Positions 7,832-13,758 of a stretch of DNA of 34,573 nt are shown piece by piece. Within the stretch, counting starts at the first letter, position 1; each line of letters opens with the position of its first letter. Location: NCBI GenBank assembly GCA_051657745.1, contig JBOFLG010000045.1, positions 1 to 34,573 of the forward strand, in the 5' to 3' direction. The translations under genes and the position numbers were made by a program. The notes beneath the pieces are model-generated. The model made no database searches, was not told where the DNA came from, and saw only the letters and a list, made by a program, of their open reading frames with translations. This stretch comes from JBOFLG01 sp051657745. Lineage in GTDB: Bacteria; Actinomycetota; Actinomycetes; Actinomycetales; Dermatophilaceae.

Positions 7832-8806
7832 GTGCCTGCTGTCACCGTGCCCGACATCCTGGCCCTGTCCCGACTCGCCGAGCCAGCCGCCGCCGCGGTC
7901 TCGCGCCCAGTGCGCTCCGTAACCACCGCTCCGCAGGGGTTCGAGGGGGAGGGCTTCCCCGTGCGCCGGGCCTTCGCGGGCGTCGACCTCACCGCGCTCG
8001 ATCCGTTCATCCATCTGGACCAGATGGGTGAGGTCGAGTACGCGCCCGGCGAGCCCAAGGGCACCGCATGGCACCCGCACCGCGGCTTCGAGACGGTCAC
8101 CTACATCATCGACGGCACCTTCATGCACCGCGACAGCCACGGCGGCGGCGGGGTCATCACCGACGGTGACACGCAGTGGATGACGGCCGGTTCCGGCCTG
8201 CTCCACATCGAGGTGCCGCCCGAGGAACTAGTGCTCAGTGGCGGCCTATTCCACGGACTTCAGTTGTGGGTCAACCTCCCGCGCGAGCGGAAGATGGCGC
8301 CGCCGCGCTACCAGGACATCCGCGGTGGTGACGTCGCGCTGCTCGCCAGCCCGGATGGCGGAGCGTTGGTCCGCGTCATCGCCGGCGAGCTCGGCGGCCA
8401 CCACGGACCCGGCCGCACCCACACGCCCATCACGGTGCTGCACGCGACGGTCGCTCCCGGCGCTCGAGTGCGCCTGCCCTGGGACCCGGCGTACAACGCA
8501 CTTGTCTACTCTCTGAACGGAACTGGAACCGTCGGGCCAGATCGGCGACCATTGCGGATGGGGCAGCTCGCGGTCCTCGGCGCCGGCGACGTCATCGAGG
8601 TAGGCGCCGACAATAGCCAGGAGAGCCGCAGCCCGAATCTCGATCTCTACCTCCTCGGCGGGCGTCCAATCCGCGAGCCGGTGGCGGCGTATGGCCCGTT
8701 CGTGATGAACACCCAGGCCGAACTGGTGCAGGCATTCGAGGACTTCCAGGCTGGCCGGCTCGGCGTCATCCCGTCCGAGCCGCACCCCGGCCACGACGTG
8801 CTCTGA
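7832..8806 (+). CDS. Pirin family protein
   Basis: Pirins are bicupin proteins that bind iron or another metal. Some bacterial and human members have quercetinase activity, and others act as redox-sensitive regulators. This one is 324 residues. The metal ligands of the N-terminal cupin are all visible: His81 and His83 in WHPHRGFETVTY, and His125 and Glu127 in GLLHIEVP. The surrounding GDTQWMTAGSG block is typical. The C-terminal cupin (about 190-300) is divergent, as is usual. The GTG start has a strong GAGGAG six bases upstream. The gene stands alone, so the physiological role cannot be inferred from neighbours. Confidence 0.9.
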   Translation: MPAVTVPDILALSRLAEPAAAAVSRPVRSVTTAPQGFEGEGFPVRRAFAGVDLTALDPFIHLDQMGEVEYAPGEPKGTAWHPHRGFETVTYIIDGTFMHRDSHGGGGVITDGDTQWMTAGSGLLHIEVPPEELVLSGGLFHGLQLWVNLPRERKMAPPRYQDIRGGDVALLASPDGGALVRVIAGELGGHHGPGRTHTPITVLHATVAPGARVRLPWDPAYNALVYSLNGTGTVGPDRRPLRMGQLAVLGAGDVIEVGADNSQESRSPNLDLYLLGGRPIREPVAAYGPFVMNTQAELVQAFEDFQAGRLGVIPSEPHPGHDVL

Positions 8807-8884
8807 TCTTGTCCGTCGCTGCGGCATCGGACGCCTGACTCGTTCCCCAGGGAGGCCATTCTGCCGACCCGATCGGATCGATCC

Positions 8885-8982
8885 CGGATGCCGTGCCATC
8901 CGCGCCCGATGACGGACAGCTGTCCCGGATGCCGTGCCATCCGCGCCGGATGCCGTGCCATCCGCGCCGGATGACGGACAGC
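8885..8982. repeat. 36-bp direct repeat block with internal palindromes
   Basis: A 36-base block occurs at 8885-8920 and 8947-8982 with one difference. An extra copy of its first 21 bases lies at 8926-8946, directly abutting the second block. The 21-mer contains GGATG-N6-CATCC, so each unit can fold back. The junction creates the 12-bp palindrome GGACAGCTGTCC (8914-8925). The block lies between the 3' ends of the pirin and excalibur genes. Confidence 0.8.
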
Positions 8983-8998
8983 GGGTGCGCGCGATCGG

Positions 8999-9277
8999 TC
9001 AGCGCTTCTCGCAGGCGATCTTGTCCTTGTCGCGGTCGAGTCCCCGGTTGGCTCGGATCGCCTCAGCGTAGGTCTTGTCGCTGCGGGTGAAGGTCGTCAC
9101 CGGCCGGCCGGTGGTGACGTCGCGGGCGTTCGTCGTGCCGACCCCGTGCGGGTACTTCTGGTTGACGGCGGTGCAGTTCTTCCACGTCGCCGACGCCGCG
9201 GACGCGTCGGTGACCGGCCCCATCACGACGACGGCGGCAGCGGCGAACGCTGCGAGGAGTGTCGATCTCGTGTCCAT
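8999..9277 (-). CDS. Small secreted excalibur-domain protein
   Basis: This 92-residue protein has a signal peptide (residues 1-29, cleavage near SAA-SA) and a mature part that is a single excalibur domain, ending in GLDRDKDKIACEKR. The DxDxD-like loop (81-85) with the following cysteine (Cys89) and an earlier cysteine (Cys35) is the calcium-binding signature of the family, which is found on extracellular proteins, including nucleases, of Gram-positive bacteria. Here the domain stands alone with no catalytic partner. The ATG at 9277 is chosen because the signal peptide begins there; the purine-rich AGAGAG upstream is only a weak ribosome site. Its function is unknown. Confidence 0.85.
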   Translation of the reverse strand: MDTRSTLLAAFAAAAVVVMGPVTDASAASATWKNCTAVNQKYPHGVGTTNARDVTTGRPVTTFTRSDKTYAEAIRANRGLDRDKDKIACEKR

Positions 9278-9423
9278 GGGTGGGGATCTCTCTTTCGGAT
9301 GGTGGTTTCGCCCCTGCCCGACGATGCCGCCACCGTATGCGCGGGCGGCGCCTCGCCACTGACGGACCGGCGAGCGTCGTCCGTTCGCACCGGGCGCCAC
9401 CCATTCGGACGACGACGCCCTCG

Positions 9424-10845
9424 TCAGCGACGGCTGAGCGCCCGCGCGATGACGCGCCCGGCCGCGTCGGCTGTGGTCTCGGGCAGGCCGGCGTAGCACA
9501 GCACCAGACCGCGGGCGGGGTGCTCCACGGCGTACGTCGACAGTGGGCTCACCGCCACTCCGGCCTCCAGGCAGCGGGCGGCGACGCTCTGGTCATCGGC
9601 CTCGTCGGCGAGTCGGAGGACCACATGCAGACCGGCTTCGACGCCGGAAAGCGTGGCGCCAGGCAGGTGCCGCGCCACCGCTGCGACCAGCGCCGCCCGC
9701 CGCGCGGCGTAGGTGCGGGCGACTCGGGCGTGGTGCGCGGCCAGTGCGCCGGATGACGCGAACTCGGCGAGGGCCAGCCCGGTCACCTCGTTGACGACCA
9801 GGCCGCGGCTCTCCAGCCCCAGCCGCAGTTGCTCGCGCAGCCGGACGGGCGGCACGATCCATGCCACTCGCAGCGACGGCGCCAGCAACTTCGACGCCGT
9901 GCCGACATAGATGACGTGCTCGTCAGCGCCGGGCAGGGAGCGCAGCGCAGGGAGCGGTGACACGTCGTAGCGGAACTCGCCGTCGTAGTCGTCCTCGACC
10001 ACGACCATGCCGGTGCGTCGAGCGTGCTCGAGCAGCGCCACTCGGCGGGTCACCGGCATTCGGGCACCGAGCGGGTACTGGTGTGACGGGGTCACGTACC
10101 CGGCGGCGGCGTCGCGGGGGAGCAGGTCCGGGTCGAGCCCGTCGTCGTCGACCGGCACGGGCACGCACCGGACCCCGGACGCGGTGAACGCAGCCCACGC
10201 CTCGGGGTAGCCGGGGTCCTCCAGGGCGACCACCTCGCCACCCCACCCGAGGGCTTCCGGGACGGCCTGCAGCGAGCCGCCGATGCCCGGCACGATGAGC
10301 AGGCCGCTGGGGTCGACGGCCACTCCCCGAGCCCGCCGGAGGTGCTCGGACAGCGCCTGCCGGAGCCGGGTGTGTTCGGGCCCGGCGCCGGTGTCGTTGC
10401 CCGGCGTGACCGATGCGGCGGCTCGCCAGGCGCGGCGCCAGGCGGCGGAGTCGACGAGGGTGGTGTCGGGGCGCCCTGGCCGTAGGTCCCAGCGCGGCAG
10501 CGGCGGCTCGGGTGCGCTCGTGGGTGCGACGTCGGGCCCCGGCACCACGTGGCTGGCCGCACCCGCGCGCGCGGCGTCATCCGCCCCGGCCGCCACGACC
10601 ACCCCGGAACCGGCCCGGCTGGTCACGAACCCAGCCGCGGCAAGCTCGTCGTAGGCCGCGACCACCGGACCCCGGGACAGTCCGAGGGCGGCCGCGAGTG
10701 ATCGGGTCGAGGGCAACGTATCGCCGGGGCGGAGCCGGCCGGCGCGCACCTCGGCGACAACGGCATCGGCGAGGCGGTGGCGCAGCGGGGCCGAGCCGCT
10801 CGGCAGGTCGAGGGTGAGTTCCACGGGACGGGCCGGTCGCGGCAT
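9424..10845 (-). CDS. MocR-type regulator (GntR HTH + aminotransferase fold)
   Basis: This 473-residue protein has an N-terminal GntR winged helix (about 10-85: LPSTRSLAAALGLSRGPVVAAYDEL then GFVTSRAGSG), a Pro/Ala linker, and a C-terminal class I aminotransferase-like domain. The PLP site is recognisable: PGIGGSLQA near 187, the NPxYP-like PGYPEAW, VVVEDDYDGEFRY around 281-293, and the probable Schiff-base Lys319 in GTASKLLAPSLR. MocR proteins sense PLP or amino compounds and often control vitamin B6 or GABA/taurine genes. It is divergent from the DUF1272-PNPOx gene 99 bases away, whose FMN-binding domain belongs to the pyridoxamine-phosphate oxidase superfamily, so that gene is the likely target. 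The ATG at 10845 starts just ahead of the HTH, although upstream sequence in this frame is open. Confidence 0.9.
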   Translation of the reverse strand: MPRPARPVELTLDLPSGSAPLRHRLADAVVAEVRAGRLRPGDTLPSTRSLAAALGLSRGPVVAAYDELAAAGFVTSRAGSGVVVAAGADDAARAGAASHVVPGPDVAPTSAPEPPLPRWDLRPGRPDTTLVDSAAWRRAWRAAASVTPGNDTGAGPEHTRLRQALSEHLRRARGVAVDPSGLLIVPGIGGSLQAVPEALGWGGEVVALEDPGYPEAWAAFTASGVRCVPVPVDDDGLDPDLLPRDAAAGYVTPSHQYPLGARMPVTRRVALLEHARRTGMVVVEDDYDGEFRYDVSPLPALRSLPGADEHVIYVGTASKLLAPSLRVAWIVPPVRLREQLRLGLESRGLVVNEVTGLALAEFASSGALAAHHARVARTYAARRAALVAAVARHLPGATLSGVEAGLHVVLRLADEADDQSVAARCLEAGVAVSPLSTYAVEHPARGLVLCYAGLPETTADAAGRVIARALSRR

Positions 10846-10857
10846 CCAGCGACGATA

Positions 10858-10888
10858 CTGGTCCTGGCGAAACGCCACTGACTGGACC
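10858..10888. promoter_or_regulatory. Candidate MocR operator between divergent genes
   Basis: The 99-base gap holds two directly repeated heptamers, CTGGTCC (10858-10864) and CTGGACC (10882-10888). Between them lies the palindrome TGGCG-AAA-CGCCA (10865-10877). Direct repeats of CTGGACY type are reported for several MocR regulators. The assignment rests on position and this resemblance. Confidence 0.45.
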
Positions 10889-10944
10889 TTGGTCGACGCC
10901 AGTTCACCGGTGTCGACTGGGTGAGTGACCGAGAGGATGACGCC

Positions 10945-11853
10945 GTGAGCGGACTTCAGATGCGGCCCGGCTGCGAGTGCTGCGACACCGACCTGCCCGC
11001 TGACCAGGTCGGCGCGGTGGTGTGTTCGTTGGAGTGCACGTTCTGCGCAGGATGTGCCGAGCACCTGGAGCGGGTGTGCCCGGGCTGTGCTGGCGAACTC
11101 CTGCCGCGCCCGCTGCGCACCGGCGACGTGCTGGCTCGTTACCCGGCATCGGCCGTCCGGGTGGTATCCGAGACGCCCTGTGCCGGAACCGGATACACCC
11201 CTCGGGTGTCGGCCGGTGAACGGCTCTCCCGACACGCCGAGCGCGCAGTCTCCGACCGCGGCGTGCTGGACGCGGTGCTCGACGAGGCTGTCCACGGCAC
11301 CCTCGCCACCGTGGTCGATGGCCGTCCGCTCGCCGTGCCGATGCTCTTCGCGCGCGACGGCGACCGGGTGCTGCTGCACGGCTCGACCGGAGCTGGTGCG
11401 CTGCGTCGGGTGGCCGCTGGCGCGCCAGCCGCGTTTGTGGTGACCCTGCTCGACGGGCTCGTGGTGGCCCACTCGACGTTCGAGTCCTCGGCCAACTACC
11501 GTTCGGCCGTGCTGCATGGCGACCTCATCACCCTGTCCGATGCCGAGCAGGCGCGCGCGCTGGAGGTGTTGTCGAACCGGCTGATCCCCGGGCGGGTGGC
11601 AGAGGTCGGCGCGTCCACCCGCAAGGAACTTGCCGCCACGCTGGCGATGGCGCTGCCCATTGCCGACGGCCGGTGGCTGCTCAAGACCCGTACCGGTGGC
11701 CCCACGCCGCCCGACGGCCCGACCGAGGCGTGGTGCGGCGTGGTGCCGCTGCGCACCGTCGCCGGCGAGCCAGAACCGGCCGACTGGAGTGTCGAGGCAG
11801 GCACTGCGGTGCCCGCCTCGGTGCGTGCGCTGCTCGCGAGGTCGGCCCAGTGA
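10945..11853 (+). CDS. DUF1272 zinc domain fused to a PNPOx-like FMN-binding domain
   Basis: This 302-residue protein joins two domains usually found separately. Residues 6-58 are a DUF1272 zinc-ribbon-like module with cysteines at 10, 12, 13, 27, 31, 34, 37, 45 and 48 (CECCDTDLP, CSLECTFC, CPGCAGEL). Residues 93-295 match the pyridoxamine 5'-phosphate oxidase-related split-barrel family: LSRHAERAVSDRGVLDAVLDEA, LHGSTGAGALR, VTLLDGLVVAHSTFESSANYRS. These proteins bind FMN or similar cofactors but are mostly of unknown reaction. The GTG at 10945 is preferred over 10921 because GAGAGGA lies seven bases before it. The stop overlaps the next GTG. The divergent MocR-type gene suggests B6- or amine-linked control. 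Substrate and activity are not deducible. Confidence 0.85.
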   Translation: MSGLQMRPGCECCDTDLPADQVGAVVCSLECTFCAGCAEHLERVCPGCAGELLPRPLRTGDVLARYPASAVRVVSETPCAGTGYTPRVSAGERLSRHAERAVSDRGVLDAVLDEAVHGTLATVVDGRPLAVPMLFARDGDRVLLHGSTGAGALRRVAAGAPAAFVVTLLDGLVVAHSTFESSANYRSAVLHGDLITLSDAEQARALEVLSNRLIPGRVAEVGASTRKELAATLAMALPIADGRWLLKTRTGGPTPPDGPTEAWCGVVPLRTVAGEPEPADWSVEAGTAVPASVRALLARSAQ

Positions 11854-13028
11854 CCGGCTCAACTGTCGCCAGGGACGTGTCGTCGCGGCCTTCGGACCAG
11901 GACCGCCGGTCTCCGGATCAGGGCCACCAGCCTCCCGCCCAGGGCGACCGTCCGCTCGCCCAGCATCACCAGCACCCCGGGCGAGAGCCAGCCGGTGCCG
12001 ACCGCAGCACATCGGTGCCGGATGACGTGCCGCCCATGGTGCGCGCCACCGGGATCGGGTCGTGGCCGGGCACGTCAAGCCGGGAGGCGGTGCGCAGTGT
12101 CCGCGACCTCCTGCTCGACGGCGACGGCCTCGGCATCCCATACCTTCCGGAGACCCCGGCGCGCGGGCCGGGCGCCGACATCATCGGGCGCGGGGCAGGG
12201 CTGCTCGTGGACCTGCCCGTCGACCTCCAGCCGAGCGGATGGCGGCTCGTCGACCATCCGGGGCGCGACGCCGGCCGTACCGCCGCGTTGCTCCGCGAGG
12301 ACCTCGACGAGCTCGCCGAGGCGTACGACGGGTACACCGGCCCGCTCACGGTGCAGATGTGCGGGCCGTTCACCCTCGCCGCCACGCTCCAGTTGCCGCG
12401 CGGCGAGCGGGTGCTGACCGACCCGGGTGCCGTGGCCGAGCTCATCGCCTCACTCGCCGAGGGCGCGCGGGCGCACGTCGCCCACGTGCGCCGGCTCGTA
12501 CCCGGCGCCGAGGTCGTGCTGCAACTCGACGAGCCGTCGATCACCGCAGTCCTGCAGGGTTCGCTTCCCACCGCCTCCGGCTACGGGCGGGTGCGCCCCG
12601 TCGAGCCGCCGGTCGTGATCGCGGGCCTGCGCGAGGTGACCGGCGCGCACGACGGACGCACCGTCATCCATTCGTGCGACCGGGCCGCGCCGCTGGCGCT
12701 GCTGCGCACAGTCGGGGCGAGCGCGGTCTCGGTCGACCTGACCGCAGCCACCCCCGGGCGCTGGGAGTCGGTCGCAGTCAGCGTCGAGGCCGGTACTGCC
12801 GTGTGGGCCGGGGTGCTGCCCACCGACGGGTCGGGGTCAGCCATCGCGGCACACCGTGCCGTGGTGGCCGGACTCGAGCGCGCCGGGCTCGGCGTCGATG
12901 CGCTGACGCAGGTGGTGATCACCCCGGTGTGCGGGCTCGCCGGGCTCACCCCAGCCGAGGCTCAGGACGTCTCCCGCCAGGTAACGGACACCGCGCGCCG
13001 ACTCACCGAGGAAGCCCAGGTTCGGTAG
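11850..13028 (+). CDS. MetE C-terminal-like (cobalamin-independent methionine synthase family) protein
   Basis: The protein resembles the C-terminal catalytic half of cobalamin-independent methionine synthase and corresponds in gene order and sequence to mycobacterial Rv3015c. Zinc-ligand positions are visible: His274 and Cys276 (IHSCD) and Cys361 (TPVCGLAG), plus the conserved Asp228 in QLDEPS. ATGIGSWPG near 66 is the usual start of the domain. At 392 residues from the GTG at 11850, it has about 60 extra N-terminal residues rich in Gln, His, Pro and Asp. These may not be translated, and a GTG near 12025 would give a family-sized protein. The 11850 start is kept because it overlaps the upstream stop (GTGA). 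It lacks the folate-binding N-terminal half of MetE, so its methyl donor is unknown. Confidence 0.85.
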   Translation: MTGSTVARDVSSRPSDQDRRSPDQGHQPPAQGDRPLAQHHQHPGREPAGADRSTSVPDDVPPMVRATGIGSWPGTSSREAVRSVRDLLLDGDGLGIPYLPETPARGPGADIIGRGAGLLVDLPVDLQPSGWRLVDHPGRDAGRTAALLREDLDELAEAYDGYTGPLTVQMCGPFTLAATLQLPRGERVLTDPGAVAELIASLAEGARAHVAHVRRLVPGAEVVLQLDEPSITAVLQGSLPTASGYGRVRPVEPPVVIAGLREVTGAHDGRTVIHSCDRAAPLALLRTVGASAVSVDLTAATPGRWESVAVSVEAGTAVWAGVLPTDGSGSAIAAHRAVVAGLERAGLGVDALTQVVITPVCGLAGLTPAEAQDVSRQVTDTARRLTEEAQVR

Positions 13029-13038
13029 TGAGCCGCGG

Positions 13039-13446
13039 TCAGCCCGGCGGCGGCGTGAGCCCACAGGCCGGTGTGCCGCCCGGGAGCCGGTAGCGGTTGC
13101 GGGCCACCCACCGGTAGACCAGACCGGCGAGTTGGTTGACCCCGGGCAGTCGCAGGGCCGCCCCCGCCGGCCGCCACCACGGGTGCGAGTCACGCAGCAG
13201 GCGAGCCACGGCATCCTGCGCCGCGTGCACCTGACCAGTGGCATCGACGTACTGCAGCGCATGCTGGCACTGCTCCTCGGTCAGGCCGTAGTGGCCCAGG
13301 TCGACCCACTGTGCGGCGGCGACGGTGCCGCCACGTGGCGGCACCCAGCGAATCGTGACGTCGGCCAGCCGGGTACAGATGCCGCAGTCGCCGTCGAACA
13401 CCAGCAACGGCAGGCCCGGGCGCGGGGTCGGTGGTGGGGTGGGCAT
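13039..13446 (-). CDS. DCC-family (DUF393) thiol-disulfide oxidoreductase-like protein
   Basis: This 135-residue protein carries the family motif FDGDCGICT at 17-25, with the Cys21-x-x-Cys24 pair that names the DCC group. The conserved QWVDLG and the central Gly/Leu-rich segment (PAGAALRLPG) also fit. Members are thioredoxin-like in fold and presumed to act in thiol redox, but few have been studied. The ATG at 13446 is chosen because the motif normally lies within the first 25 residues; no strong ribosome site is seen. It converges on the MetE-like gene with only 10 bases between the stop codons. No obvious partner gene is nearby. Confidence 0.85.
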   Translation of the reverse strand: MPTPPPTPRPGLPLLVFDGDCGICTRLADVTIRWVPPRGGTVAAAQWVDLGHYGLTEEQCQHALQYVDATGQVHAAQDAVARLLRDSHPWWRPAGAALRLPGVNQLAGLVYRWVARNRYRLPGGTPACGLTPPPG

Positions 13447-13758
13447 GCCGTCATCGTCGCACCGTCGGTTCGCGGCGGTCGTGCGAGGGGGGGAGGGTTG
13501 GGGGGAGGGGCGCGGTCGGGCCGTCCAACCGGCCAGCGACGCACCGGCACCGGCCCGCGCATCATCCACCAGCCCGCGCATCATCCACCGGTTCTGCACC
13601 GCTGCTGGCCCTGCAAAATCGCCCAATTGGTCGATTTTGCAGGGTCAGGCGGTGGGTGGGGCGCTTGCTGCCGCACCGCGGGATCGCCCAGGCCCGACCG
13701 GGTCGCGGTTCGCTGGACCGGGCGGGTGGCGTCGGAGGGCTGCGGCAGGATGGCACCC
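13447..13758. other. Divergent gap between the DCC gene and ligA
   Basis: This 312-base gap has no convincing gene. It contains four G-runs with 1-2 base loops at 13487-13510 (7, 3, 6 and 4 Gs), a fit to an intramolecular G-quadruplex. It also has an 18-base direct repeat with a 19-base period (13553-13570 and 13572-13589, GCCCGCGCATCATCCACC), and palindrome copy 3 (13609-13644). The promoters of both flanking genes should lie here, but I cannot place them. Confidence 0.6.
13609..13644. repeat. Dispersed palindrome, copy 3
   Basis: Perfect 13-bp arms CCCTGCAAAATCG and CGATTTTGCAGGG flank CCCAATTGGT. The core AATCGCCCAATWGG is shared with copies at 7529 and 7576. Where the left arm changes G to A (GAATCG to AAATCG), the right arm changes to match, so pairing is conserved. 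It lies between divergent genes, so it is not a terminator here. Confidence 0.8.

Noticed and set aside
8885..8982. CRISPR-like array
   Set aside because: There are only two full repeats, the intervening 26 bases contain a partial copy of the repeat, and no cas genes are nearby.
10846..12141. Long N-terminal extension of the MocR frame to 12141
   Set aside because: It overlaps the DUF1272-PNPOx and MetE-like genes in antisense and precedes the normal GntR start; the MocR protein begins at 10845.
13132..13758. 209-residue N-terminal extension of LigA
   Set aside because: It overlaps the DCC gene and the divergent gap, and LigA homologues start at the VSDRP region.
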